From Chitinispirillales bacterium (lineage in GTDB: Bacteria > Fibrobacterota > Chitinivibrionia > Chitinivibrionales > Chitinispirillaceae): a stretch of DNA of 64,000 nt. A model generated the notes under the pieces. It was not told where the DNA came from. It saw only the letters and a list, made by a program, of their open reading frames with translations, and did not search any database. A program made the position numbers and the translations under genes. This document shows, in pieces, positions 8,701 through 17,953 of the stretch; positions within the stretch are counted from its first letter, which is position 1, and every line of letters begins with the position of its first letter. The stretch lies in contig JAIRVB010000043.1 of the NCBI GenBank assembly GCA_031254105.1, forward strand, positions 1 to 64,000, in the 5' to 3' direction.

Positions 8701-8806
8701 TTCATCTTTGAGCAGTACGTGCATGCCGTCCACTATTGGACGGACTACAAACCGTTCAAGTGGACAACCAGCGTAGAAATACATGAAGGGATCAAGAAAT
8801 TGGCTC
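8701..8806 (+). pseudogene. Possible C-terminal remnant of an IS630-type transposase
   Basis: In the plus frame the segment encodes HYWTDYKPFKWTTSVEIHEG followed by IKKLA. This matches the C-terminal pattern of IS630-family transposases (W....KPF.WT.S..EI...I..L), which follows the DDE domain. No catalytic region, no terminal inverted repeat and no start were seen. The remnant abuts the tail of the broken DUF4276 gene on the opposite strand, consistent with insertion-driven decay. The assignment is by motif memory only. Confidence 0.4.
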
Positions 8807-9169
8807 CGGACGGGCTTTTTTTGTTTATAGCGGGCCGCAAACCATTCTTCACGATGCTTTCACATAATGTTTCTATCTTACCGGCCCATTTATCAAATAA
8901 CGGACAATGTTTACGCATTTGCGGGATTCCTAATGTTTTTGCTATTGTAATCCCAGTAATTGTTTTTTTGAAATCCGGGTAAAGTTTCTTCAATCTTTTT
9001 GAGTACGGGCAAAACGTACATTGCCGCCTTTATTTTCCGATCTGCCGCTTATTTGTGTAGGCGTAAGGAAAATATTCTTTGCGGCCAAGTATGGAGCGAG
9101 CAGTCTATTGATGAAAAACACTTCCGTTTTCCCTTCAACAATCACCATTACCTCGATACGGTTACTCAT
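8745..9169 (-). pseudogene. DUF4276 (TOPRIM-like) protein, internally deleted
   Basis: The N-terminal part starts at ATG 9167-9169 and reads through VMVIVEGKTEVFFINRLLAP and LTPTQISGR to a stop at 8990. VEGKTE is the TOPRIM-like glutamate motif of DUF4276. The C-terminal part continues in another frame with KLYPDFKKTITGITIAKTLG and QMRKHCPLFDKWAGKIETL, which is the normal DUF4276 ending. About 80 middle residues are missing between the two, and the frames no longer match. DUF4276 genes typically follow an ABC/AAA ATPase in OLD-like anti-phage or toxin modules, exactly as here (next feature). Confidence 0.65.
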
Positions 9170-9898
9170 AACAGATACCCCCCTGTATGACATTTTTTGT
9201 CCAGAGTTCGCCTGTTGAATAATCCTCTAACCATTTGTCGAAATCATTCTTGTTAAGCCGGTCAAAAACGGATTGAGGATATCCTGATATTGCGCCTCAT
9301 GTTCCTCACGCAGACGAAGCAGAAAAGGCGCGATATTGGAAGCATTCTCACGAAGCGTTTCATTGTCTTCAACAATCGTTCCCCACCGCATTGGAGCTCT
9401 TGGGGTTGTGTCGTGAAAATGATATACTTTCCAAGACATTATTTTATCGTAAACATACTTACTGTATATAGCATCATGAGTTTTACCATTCGCATGTTTT
9501 ACTAACAAAGAAGATTCATCGTTACTGTCCCCAAACATCCACCATTCATGTTTTCCATATTTATAAAAACGAGCCTCGTTTGATAACACGGGCGTCTCTT
9601 CGGTAGTAGGATTGATTGTAAACCGATAACCGTGATCACCAAAAAACATCTCAAAATTCATCTTGTCTGTAGTTTGACGACCATTATAAAGAATATCACT
9701 GATTCCGCCATTATCTATAACATATTTAGCAAGGTTTCCGTCCATTAAATTATGCAGCATCTTGAAAAAAGAGAGCAAATTACTTTTTCCCGCGCCATTA
9801 GCGCCGACAAGAACATTAAGGTTTTTTAATTCAAAGTCTTTTAGTTCCCTGATAGATTTAAAACCGTTTATTGTCAGTTTATCTAAAGCATCTCCCAT
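9162..9898 (-). pseudogene. SMC/AAA_21-type ATPase, internally deleted (partner of DUF4276)
   Basis: The N-terminal half is intact: LTINGFKSIRELKDFELKNL, then Walker A VGANGAGKSNLL, and the segment up to LLRLREEHEAQYQDILN. It then runs into PFLTGLTRMISTNG and stops at 9227. In another frame the expected C-terminal tail is present, DFDKWLEDYSTGELWTKNV (9162-9251), and its stop overlaps the DUF4276 start (ATGAGTAA). The region with the ABC signature and Walker B is gone. A paralogue carrying exactly that missing half lies at 30807-31412. ATPase plus DUF4276 operons are predicted defence modules; this one cannot function. Confidence 0.7.
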
Positions 9899-10020
9899 AA
9901 TTTTCCTTCGTCTAAGGTTAAATAATTTCTTGAGATGTGTTCAGGGCTGCACATTGACAATTAACAGCCGGGACGTTTAGTCCCATACTTTATACCACCG
10001 AAAAATATTTCAGGCAGCCC

Positions 10021-13000
10021 TCACGAAGCCACTGCCTTCAACTTACCATGAAGCCTCTCCACCTGCAAGCAAAACGCCTCAATACGCGACTCCAAAATAG
10101 CCGGAAAAGGATTGCCGTCGCTTTCGATTGACAGGAAAGGCAACGTGTTGATATTGCCGCCGCTGTGACTGCGTCCTACTATCCTTTTGTCAAGCATAAC
10201 CTTATTATCCACAGTCGCCTCAGCGTTAAGCACCGCTTCCACCACCCTTGTGGGCATGCATCCAAACGGGCCGATTTGAATCGTTCCATGGGTGGAGTGG
10301 AGGATGTCTCTGAAAAACGCGCCTGTTACAAGAATCGCTTCTCCGGTGAGGCGGGGGTCAAAAAATTCCTTACCGTATTTTATTATTTTGTCCATTTCAA
10401 CAAGCTCGAACTGGTAGAGGCCGGATTTTGCCAATATGCCTTTTATTTTCTTTTCGAAACGCCGCTGAAGCATCACCCTTGCATGGAACTCAAGCTTCCC
10501 TTTCCAGTCAAAATCAGCTTCAAAAATACCGTTTTTGACATTCCAGTCGCAGTACTCAAGCCACTCAAAAAGCGGAGCGCGCTTTACAATAATATCACGT
10601 TTCTCAAGCCTTTCAAGCAAGTCCTGGCCTGAGAAGTAATCACGGCGTACAAAAATTTCTCCAAGAAGTGAGATAACTTTTGCTTCTTTTAAAGGATATT
10701 TGATGGGGATTTTTTTAAGTTCGGAGCTAACGCCTTCTAATAATTTATACAGGGATTGGGTTTTGCCGGTTGCCAAAAGCGATAAAACTCTCCCCCACTG
10801 TTCGTTAAAAACTTCGAACGCGGCCTCCTTATCTTTCGCAAGCACCGAGAGAGCGTTTCTGATATCTTCCATGACATCCGAAACAACCGCTCCCTTAAGA
10901 ACGTTGAGCGCGTCTTTAACGTCAAGTCCGGCGTAGCCGTTTTCATTTGTTAACGCTAAGATCGCAACGTTTGGGATACGGTTTTTCTCAATCAGGCTTC
11001 GGATATAAACATTATACTGCGAGAGACGGCAGTTACCTCCGCTTGTAGGCATAAAGTAAATCAGATACTCGTCATCGGATTTACGCTGCTTAGACAGATA
11101 AGATAGAAGTCCGCCGGTAGTGAGGATAAGCGGCAGACACTCTTTACAGGAGCTATGCCCCTTCCCAAGTTTAAGCACATCATTATCATAAACCGGAATA
11201 GCCGACGCGCGTATACCCGCTCCGTTAAAAGCCGCTGTAAAAGCCTCACTTGTTAAGTGACCCATAGATGGGAAAAGTAAGTGTACCCTAGGGTCTTTGA
11301 GCGAGAGGCGTGTGCCGTCCGAAGCTGCGAATACCGGCTTGCGCTCTGAATAATCAATATAAGCTTTTGTAAAAGGAATTTGCTCCTCATCAGCCTTTTT
11401 CAAGGTTCTGTAACGGGCTACAATGTCAAGAAACGCCTCTATGCGTGTGTTTACTCCGGCATCGGCTGTGTGGCTGTCAAGCTCAAGGGTGAGCGACGGT
11501 TTATCTTTCATTACACTGCGAAAATATCCGACTACAAAGGAATCTGGGCCGCAGCTGAAGTTTGTGATAAACGCTCCAAACAGTTGGGGATGACGCTCAA
11601 CTATTTTTGAGGCGCGCATAATATTCTGCCCCATCGCCCAGTTCATTTCCATGTCAACCGGTTCCTGATTGTAATCAAGCATATCCCAAGGGATAATCTC
11701 AACACCGCGCGAAGCGAATTTTGCGGGGATTCCAAGATTGCCTTCATCCGCAAAAGCGTTATAAGGACGGCCAAAAAGTACTATTCCTATTTTGGAAGGG
11801 TCCTTCTCTAATTTTTTGAGAATTTCCTCACCGCGTTTTTTGAGTGCCGCTAAGAACTCTTTATGTACTTTGAGAGCCGCCGCAAACGCCTCTTTACCCT
11901 CTTTTTCGCTTAAACCGCAATCAACCGCAAGCTGCTCGAAGGTTGGTTCCATGCTTTCGTAGCTTCTTGAGTAATCAATGACAGGTGAGAGAAACTTTGT
12001 ACCCTGCAGCATATCCTTAAAAGCGCTTTTCAGATAGTAAGGTTCGCTCTGCAAAAGCAGACAGGTACACTGGTGCTCTTTTCTGCGGTCGGGCATCCCT
12101 TCAACAAAAAGCTCAACTACTTTAGGGAGAAACAGAAAATCAGGCTTTGTCAAAAGCAAACTGTGAAGCGTTCCGTGAGCGATCTCTGCCGGAAAGCAAA
12201 ACGAAGAGCGCTTGCGCTTCATTCCGTCAGGGTCAACAGATGGCGAAAGTACTACTTCCATGCCAAGCGTTGTAAAGAATGTTGAATACAATGGGTAAAA
12301 TGTATTCGTGAGAAACGCGCGGTTTATCCCAACTTTTTTGGCGCTTTTTTTAGATTCCATCGCGAAATCGCTAAATACCATTTGCTGCCGTATAGCAACA
12401 GAGTCAAATTCCGTTTTTTCAAACTGCACGTGGTGGATCATGTTATAATATTTGTTACACGCGCCGCCAAATGGGAATTTTTTATCGTCAATAATCATTG
12501 TATTGATCTCACACTTGCGGTCGCACCGCTCCTGACCTCCCGCGCAGACAAACCGCTTTCCGTAATGAACTTCTCTATTGGCAAGTGTACGCAGATCAAA
12601 AGAGGATGCTTCCATCAGCTTTTTCTCAATACGATCCTTAACCTCAAGAGCGACCCCGAAAGCTCCCATGAGTCCGGGTTCCGGCGGCACGATAATCTCT
12701 TTACCAATAAGATTAGCCATCGCGAGAGGAACCGCCTTGTTATAGCAAACCCCGCCCTGCATGAAAATTTTGTTTCCGCTCGGACGCTGTCCTTTTACCC
12801 GATTGACATAGTTCATACATACCGAATAAACAAGTCCCGCTATTATATCCTCTTTAGCCGCTCCCTCATGAGAAGCTGTGCGGATATCGGAACTTATAAA
12901 GGCCGCGCATTGATCATTAAAGTTTGGAGGACGTTTACTTTTAATAGCGATCCCCTCAATCTCCTTATATCCAACGCCCAAAGTCTCTCCCGCGGATTCC

Positions 13001-14319
13001 TCCAAAAACGAGCCTGTACCCGCGCTGCAAGCTTCATTCATCGCGTAATCGGAAGCAACTGAATTTGTAAGAAAAGTATACTTGGCGTCCTGCCCGCCGA
13101 TTTCAAAAATAGTATCAACATCCTTGTCAAAATGAGCGGCTGCAGTAGCGTGAGCGATGATCTCATTTATCACCCCATCCGTTCCGCCATGTAAACCAGC
13201 TATCTGACGGCCAGACCCTGTAGTGCCGAGACCTATAATAGCAACAGGTACGGTGATCTGCTGTAAAATCGCCTCGTAACATTCCCTTGAAGCTTTCACC
13301 GGATTACCGTTTGTCCTAAGATAAATAGAAGCTACCATCGCGTTATCGCGTATACGCAGAGCTGCAGCTTTAGTCGTTGTAGAACCTACGTCAAGCCCTA
13401 AAATCAGCTCATCGCCGCTTTCCGCCTTCTGCATCCCTATCTCTTCAAAGCGAACTAACGGTTTTCCCTCTTCAATAGGCGGAAGCAGTGTAAAGGAGGT
13501 GCTTCCCTCTTTAAGTATGCAATCCTTGTCAAGCCCAAGAGTTGACTTATTCAACAAAGCGTAAAACGCCGCTCCCACTGCCTCAAAGCAATCCGCAAAC
13601 TCAGGAATGTAAAGCTCATCCACATTTTCCTTAAGCATCTTCATGATCACGCTATTATGCGTTACCCCGCCTGTAGCGATAATCTTTTTGAGAGTTACCT
13701 TTTCAAGCAGATCAAGAATCTTCTCCGCCATCATCCGGCAAAGACCCGCGCTCACCCGGCCTATGGGGATATTTTTGTTAAGCGCGTGCGTACAGTCGCT
13801 TTTGCAAAAAACCGAACAGCGCCCCGACACCTTAAACTCCTCAGACTCCGCAGCAAGCTCAACAGCTTCCTTAACCGAAACATCCATGCGCCTGATCTGC
13901 TGTAAAAAAAACTCACCCGTTCCGCTTGCGCACTTGTTGCCTGTTTCAACGGTGCCTATCATGCTCTCATTATCAAGCGCGTAAACTATGAAATTCTCAG
14001 ACCCAAGGCTCGCCACAGCTCCCGCCTGTCCAGTATACGCCCCTGTCTCTTTAAGAAAGCGCATACCGTATTCCACGCATTCCGGTTCCGTTATTGAGGG
14101 CGCGTTGACAAGATCACGAAATTTACGTCCTGTAAACATCCCGAAATTATAGTTGTTTAAGTCAACATTTTTGATAAGATCAAGAAAAGCTTTTCTGGGA
14201 TTGCTTTCATGGCTTATGCTCTCCATGCGGCCAATGCGCAGACTATTACCATCCTGAATGATTTCAGCCATCTTTATGGTGGATGAACCGAAGCAGATAC
14301 CTATTGAAGAAACGCTCAT
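10021..14319 (-). CDS. Giant BadF/BadG/HgdC-type ATPase with DUF2229 and dehydratase-like C-terminus
   Basis: 1432 residues. It has two ASKHA ATPase domains of the 2-hydroxyacyl-CoA dehydratase activator type (about 1-270 and 315-575). The second carries LGLDVGSTTTKAA, GGQDAKYTFL and NEACSAGTGSFLEE, with the Cys that ligates the bridging [4Fe-4S] cluster in HgdC. A DUF2229-like block follows (GINRAFLTNTFYPLYSTFFT), then a large dehydratase-subunit-like C-terminal half. Such fusions are widespread in anaerobes and their reaction is unknown; ATP-driven low-potential electron transfer is the reasonable inference. I start at ATG 14317-14319 because GGGAG lies five bases upstream; an open frame extends ten residues further. 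Confidence 0.85.
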   Translation of the reverse strand: MSVSSIGICFGSSTIKMAEIIQDGNSLRIGRMESISHESNPRKAFLDLIKNVDLNNYNFGMFTGRKFRDLVNAPSITEPECVEYGMRFLKETGAYTGQAGAVASLGSENFIVYALDNESMIGTVETGNKCASGTGEFFLQQIRRMDVSVKEAVELAAESEEFKVSGRCSVFCKSDCTHALNKNIPIGRVSAGLCRMMAEKILDLLEKVTLKKIIATGGVTHNSVIMKMLKENVDELYIPEFADCFEAVGAAFYALLNKSTLGLDKDCILKEGSTSFTLLPPIEEGKPLVRFEEIGMQKAESGDELILGLDVGSTTTKAAALRIRDNAMVASIYLRTNGNPVKASRECYEAILQQITVPVAIIGLGTTGSGRQIAGLHGGTDGVINEIIAHATAAAHFDKDVDTIFEIGGQDAKYTFLTNSVASDYAMNEACSAGTGSFLEESAGETLGVGYKEIEGIAIKSKRPPNFNDQCAAFISSDIRTASHEGAAKEDIIAGLVYSVCMNYVNRVKGQRPSGNKIFMQGGVCYNKAVPLAMANLIGKEIIVPPEPGLMGAFGVALEVKDRIEKKLMEASSFDLRTLANREVHYGKRFVCAGGQERCDRKCEINTMIIDDKKFPFGGACNKYYNMIHHVQFEKTEFDSVAIRQQMVFSDFAMESKKSAKKVGINRAFLTNTFYPLYSTFFTTLGMEVVLSPSVDPDGMKRKRSSFCFPAEIAHGTLHSLLLTKPDFLFLPKVVELFVEGMPDRRKEHQCTCLLLQSEPYYLKSAFKDMLQGTKFLSPVIDYSRSYESMEPTFEQLAVDCGLSEKEGKEAFAAALKVHKEFLAALKKRGEEILKKLEKDPSKIGIVLFGRPYNAFADEGNLGIPAKFASRGVEIIPWDMLDYNQEPVDMEMNWAMGQNIMRASKIVERHPQLFGAFITNFSCGPDSFVVGYFRSVMKDKPSLTLELDSHTADAGVNTRIEAFLDIVARYRTLKKADEEQIPFTKAYIDYSERKPVFAASDGTRLSLKDPRVHLLFPSMGHLTSEAFTAAFNGAGIRASAIPVYDNDVLKLGKGHSSCKECLPLILTTGGLLSYLSKQRKSDDEYLIYFMPTSGGNCRLSQYNVYIRSLIEKNRIPNVAILALTNENGYAGLDVKDALNVLKGAVVSDVMEDIRNALSVLAKDKEAAFEVFNEQWGRVLSLLATGKTQSLYKLLEGVSSELKKIPIKYPLKEAKVISLLGEIFVRRDYFSGQDLLERLEKRDIIVKRAPLFEWLEYCDWNVKNGIFEADFDWKGKLEFHARVMLQRRFEKKIKGILAKSGLYQFELVEMDKIIKYGKEFFDPRLTGEAILVTGAFFRDILHSTHGTIQIGPFGCMPTRVVEAVLNAEATVDNKVMLDKRIVGRSHSGGNINTLPFLSIESDGNPFPAILESRIEAFCLQVERLHGKLKAVAS

Positions 14320-14376
14320 AACACTCCCTGGGGGTTTGTTAACTAACAATTATGATAACCATCAGCAAATCAAAAT

Positions 14377-14438
14377 AATAATGCAGAATGCGGAGATAAA
14401 AACATTTAATCTTAATCATTTCCGCATTCTGCGTTATT
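14377..14438. repeat. Palindromic repeat with TTCCGCATTCTGC core
   Basis: Inverted repeat with 18-bp arms (14377-14394 and 14421-14438) and one mismatch, separated by 26 bases of A+T-rich sequence. The arms carry the motif GCAGAATGCGGA and its complement. It is the same core as the perfect inverted repeat at 63859-63928 and the ends of the longer elements at 18815 and 44831. It lies just upstream of the giant HgdC-like gene. Confidence 0.6.
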
Positions 14439-14601
14439 TATAGAGAACATAGAAAATAATAGTTATACAGGCTTCGGTGTGTTTTTATTTGTGATTATTG
14501 CGCGAAAGAACGAATTACTTTGTGGGATAAGAGGATAAGAAAAGATCCGCTCCGCTGCCGGACGCAGATGGAGCGTATAAAATCAATAAATTATAAAAAT
14601 G

Positions 14602-15066
14602 CTATTTCGCTTCAGGAGTTTTGAGGGCTATCTCTATCGCAAATTCACCAAGCGATGAAATGAACGGAACCACAAGCGTAGGCACATCTTTTGTAACCGC
14701 TATAGTGTGATTTCCGATGACCACCTTGGGAAGAGAGATAGATAAAGTATATTTTGTAAGATATTGCTTTGCGTTTCCAGCGACAATATTCACAAGCTCG
14801 CCTATGCCATCGGACACATCGGGGCCAATCTCCTTTATCTCCATACCAAGCAGCGCGCTGACCGCCTTGAGCGCAACGTCCTTTGGAAAGCTCAGACAGA
14901 TCGAACCCTGCGCTTCGCCAGAGAGTCCGATAACGCCGGAAACATCATACGTGTGTTTATCGTTGGTTTTTACAGCCAACTTACCCGTTTTACCTTCGAT
15001 ATTTAACATTTTTTTAAATGTCTCGATGGTAGACACTATAAAAGGATTTGCATAAGCGACGTCCAT
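14602..15066 (-). CDS. cheX: CheX-like chemotaxis phosphatase
   Basis: 154 residues, typical CheX length. The helix carrying the CheC/CheX/FliY catalytic motif ExxN is visible as SDGIGELVNIVAGNAK, with Glu90 and Asn93. These residues position water for dephosphorylation of CheY-P. Flanking strands (GSICLSFPKDVALKAVSALL, ITVAxx-type edge strands) fit the family. It is monocistronic, with no other che genes beside it; together with the flagellin at 48515 it indicates a chemotactic, swimming organism. It could act on any CheY-like receiver in the cell. Confidence 0.85.
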   Translation of the reverse strand: MDVAYANPFIVSTIETFKKMLNIEGKTGKLAVKTNDKHTYDVSGVIGLSGEAQGSICLSFPKDVALKAVSALLGMEIKEIGPDVSDGIGELVNIVAGNAKQYLTKYTLSISLPKVVIGNHTIAVTKDVPTLVVPFISSLGEFAIEIALKTPEAK

Positions 15067-15266
15067 TCAGCTCTCCTGCTTTTGTTGATATGCCGCAATT
15101 AGCTAAATATAAAATCATGGTATAGAAAGATTCAAGCATTTTTACAATTGAATGCACTGCGCTTTTGGCGTAAAAGGTATGCCGGATAAATTAATAGTTT
15201 TCCCGCTGTGTGCCTGATATAATTTATGTAAATAATAAAAGGTGTTCTTTGGGAGGGGAGGTCTTT

Positions 15267-16046
15267 ATGATAAGAACTGCTTTAACGGCGGCTGTTTGTA
15301 TAATTGTAATGGCAGGTTGTTCTTCAAGTAAAAAGTATGTTCAATATGAGCAGCGTCTTGGCAGTCCAGATGTCAGTGAGAGACGCGCTACGGCTCAGGA
15401 GCTGCGCGGCGCGCAAAGAGATGACAAACTTGTTCCCTCCATATTGCAGGCTTGCAGAGACGAGGACCCAGATGTGCGCATGCATGGCTTTTTTGCTCTT
15501 GGGAAGATGAATCCTGTAGTAGAAGGGGTGATCCCCGCTGTGTTTGAAGGTTTAAGAGACAGCGTTACCGATGTGCGCCGCGCGGCGGTAAGCGCTCTGA
15601 GTGAATTTAATCCATTTCCAAATGTATGTCTTCCGCCATTGACAAAACTGCTTGCGGATCCTGATGACGCAGTCAGAAAACTTGTTCAAGCTGCATTCGC
15701 CGATTTGCAGGGAGTAGGCGTAGGGTCTCTTATACGGTTTGCCGATGATAAAAATGCGGATTTGCGTCTTGCGATAATAACAATGCTGGGCACAATCGGC
15801 CCGCCGGCAAAGAGCGCGCTTATAAAGCTAAATAAGATAAGCGGTGAAGATGAGGATGAGCAGGTTAGAGAGATGGCGCAATGGGCTGCCAAGCAGATTG
15901 ATGGGAGCGGCAAAGGGCTGGCCAGACCGGTAACGGTAAGAAATAAGATGGCAAAAGAGATACAGGAAGAGGTAATAGAAGAAGTGCGGGAAGAAACAAA
16001 AGAGGAGAGCAGCCAAGTGGAGATACCCACACTTCTGGAATGGTAA
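15267..16046 (+). CDS. HEAT-repeat lipoprotein
   Basis: 259 residues from ATG 15267, chosen because GGGAGGGGAGG lies a few bases upstream and a lipoprotein signal follows (AVCIIVMAGCSSSKK, lipobox Cys). The mature protein consists of HEAT repeats of about 37 residues (for example DPDVRMHGFFALGKM, VTDVRRAAVSALSEF, DAVRKLVQAAFADL, NADLRLAIITMLGTIG). It ends in an acidic Glu-rich tail (EIQEEVIEEVREETKEE). HEAT lipoproteins act as scaffolds in the periplasm or outer membrane; no specific partner is evident. It directly precedes the zinc importer but is probably separate, since a hairpin (16058-16086) lies between. Confidence 0.8.
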   Translation: MIRTALTAAVCIIVMAGCSSSKKYVQYEQRLGSPDVSERRATAQELRGAQRDDKLVPSILQACRDEDPDVRMHGFFALGKMNPVVEGVIPAVFEGLRDSVTDVRRAAVSALSEFNPFPNVCLPPLTKLLADPDDAVRKLVQAAFADLQGVGVGSLIRFADDKNADLRLAIITMLGTIGPPAKSALIKLNKISGEDEDEQVREMAQWAAKQIDGSGKGLARPVTVRNKMAKEIQEEVIEEVREETKEESSQVEIPTLLEW

Positions 16047-16111
16047 GGTAAAAATTACGCAGGGGCAGCCCATAACATGCCCCCTGCACCATTTTGCAAA
16101 AAGGAATAGGC

Positions 16112-17053
16112 GTGAATATGGAAATTAAAAACGCATTTTTTTTCTCGCTTGTTTTCGCGGTTTTAAATTTTGGGTGCGGTAAAAACATCGGCGATAAAAA
16201 CAACGATAAAATCATCGCCGCGTCATTTTATCCCATGTATATCGCTGCCCTCAATATAACAGAGGATATACCGGGAATCCGTCTTGTTAACATGGCGGCT
16301 CCCGCTTCAGGCTGCCTGCATGATTATCAGCTCACCACCGCAGATGCCGCGCTTTTAGAAAAAGCCTCTCTATTAATTGTAAATGGCAGCGGAATGGAAT
16401 CATTTTTAGACAAAGCCGTCTCACTCAATAAAAAACTGATGCTTATTGACGCAAGTGAGGAGATAGAATTTATAAGCAGATGTGATCATAACCATGATCA
16501 CAATCACCGCAGCCATGATAATCACAATAATGACAATGATGCGAATATCAATACCCATGTATGGTTGAGTATTGAAAATTATATGCAGCAGGTAAAAACT
16601 ATCGCCGCGCATCTTTGCGCATGGGACAGCGTTAATGCTGATGGCTATACAAGGAATTCGCAAAATTTTATTGCGGAATTGGAAGAGCTGAAAGAGAAAG
16701 CGATGCGGGAACTTTCTGATCTTCCAAATAAAAAAATCGCTATCTTCCATGACGGATTCGTTTACTTTGCGCGGGAATTTGGTCTGACTGTCTCGGCTGT
16801 TATCGAAAGGGAACCAGGAGCCGAGCCAAGCGCCGCTGAAGTAATCTCTATTATACGCACTATAAAAAATTCCGGAGCAAAAGCGCTGTTTGTCGAACCG
16901 CATTATAATTCCACATCTGTCAAAACCATATCCGCGGAAACCGGCTTGCCCGTATTTACGCTTGACCCGGTACTCTCCGGCCCGCTGAACAAAAATTCAT
17001 ACATTGCCGCGATAGAAAAAAACATTGAGATATTAAAGGAAGCCCTTCAATAA
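16112..17053 (+). CDS. znuA: Zinc ABC transporter substrate-binding lipoprotein (ZnuA-like)
   Basis: Cluster A-I metal-binding protein of about 313 residues. The likely GTG start at 16112 has AAGGAA six bases upstream (an ATG follows at 16118), then a hydrophobic signal ending in LNFGC, a lipobox. Metal ligands expected for ZnuA are present: His in CLHDYQL, in NTHVWLS and in FHDGFVYFAREFG. A His/Asp-rich loop (RCDHNHDHNHRSHDNHNNDN) between them is typical of zinc-specific members and scavenges Zn. It heads a tight znuACB operon. Confidence 0.92.
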   Translation: MNMEIKNAFFFSLVFAVLNFGCGKNIGDKNNDKIIAASFYPMYIAALNITEDIPGIRLVNMAAPASGCLHDYQLTTADAALLEKASLLIVNGSGMESFLDKAVSLNKKLMLIDASEEIEFISRCDHNHDHNHRSHDNHNNDNDANINTHVWLSIENYMQQVKTIAAHLCAWDSVNADGYTRNSQNFIAELEELKEKAMRELSDLPNKKIAIFHDGFVYFAREFGLTVSAVIEREPGAEPSAAEVISIIRTIKNSGAKALFVEPHYNSTSVKTISAETGLPVFTLDPVLSGPLNKNSYIAAIEKNIEILKEALQ

Positions 17054-17054
17054 C

Positions 17055-17951
17055 ATGCCGGAAGAGAGAGATGAGGAAAACTTAAAAAAAGAAACTGGAC
17101 GCAGTCAGTGCGGCGGCTGCTGTACAAGAATCAGCAATCTGGCTGTTACCGTGGGATCAACCCATGCGATAGAAAATGTAAACCTGCATTTCCACTGCGG
17201 AGAGTTTACTGTTATCACCGGACCAAACGGAGCCGGAAAATCAACGCTGCTAAAGGCGATAGCCGGAGAGATTCCCTATACAGGAGAGATTCTGTTCCGG
17301 CGTTTTGATACTAATGAAAAGATGAAACCCAAAATCGGCTACGTACCTCAAAATATGCCGTTTGATCCGGGGGCGCCGTTAACTGTCGAAGATCTCTTCG
17401 CCCTCTGTCTGAGTTCCAGGCCAAGATGGCTTTTCCGCAGCCGCTCTGTGCGTAAAACCGCTCTCGAATCGCTTGGGACTGTCGAGGCGTCTCATCTGCT
17501 ATCCAGAAAATTAGGCTGCCTCTCCGGAGGCGAACTTCAACGCGTTTTTCTTTCTTTAGCGCTTAATCCCCGGCCGGATATCTTGCTGCTTGACGAACCG
17601 GTAAGCGGTGTAGACGCCGCCGGACTGAATCTGTTTTACGCTATGATAAGCGAACTGCGCGCTAAATATGATTTATCTATTGTAATGATATCCCATGATT
17701 TCCACCTCTCGGCACGTTACGCAGACCGGATTGTTTTTCTTAACAAAACCGTTCTTTGCAGCGGAACTCCGGCTGAGGCACTAAAAAATGAAAGCGTCAA
17801 TTCTTTTTTTGGAGCCGCTGATAGTCGAACGCCCGGAGGATACGGCGGCATAAGTCATCATTGTAAGAGCGGCAATCCGCCGCCCGCCGCCTCACGCACC
17901 CGCCGTATTAATGAAGCCGGCGAAAACACGCGCGGCAAGGATCATAACTAA
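17055..17951 (+). CDS. znuC: Zinc ABC transporter ATP-binding protein
   Basis: 298 residues. Walker A is GPNGAGKSTLL, the Q-loop is in GYVPQNMPFDPGAPL, the signature is LSGGELQRV, Walker B is DILLLDEPVSGVD, and the switch His is in MISHDFHLSA. It starts one base after the znuA stop and ends two bases before znuB, so the three are co-transcribed. A Cys-rich N-terminal segment (CGGCCTR) precedes the ATPase core and might bind metal; that is unusual but untested. The C-terminal 40 residues are hydrophilic and variable. Confidence 0.92.
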   Translation: MPEERDEENLKKETGRSQCGGCCTRISNLAVTVGSTHAIENVNLHFHCGEFTVITGPNGAGKSTLLKAIAGEIPYTGEILFRRFDTNEKMKPKIGYVPQNMPFDPGAPLTVEDLFALCLSSRPRWLFRSRSVRKTALESLGTVEASHLLSRKLGCLSGGELQRVFLSLALNPRPDILLLDEPVSGVDAAGLNLFYAMISELRAKYDLSIVMISHDFHLSARYADRIVFLNKTVLCSGTPAEALKNESVNSFFGAADSRTPGGYGGISHHCKSGNPPPAASRTRRINEAGENTRGKDHN

Positions 17952-17953
17952 AA

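Noticed and set aside
8719-8982. Full plus-strand frame of 87 codons as an intact gene
   Set aside because: Only the first 30 codons resemble a transposase tail; the remainder is antisense to the DUF4276 C-terminal fragment.
16470-16560. Imperfect CATGATCACAATCACCGC repeats as a possible CRISPR-like or tandem array
   Set aside because: They encode the His/Asp-rich metal-binding loop of ZnuA, in frame, and are explained by coding function.
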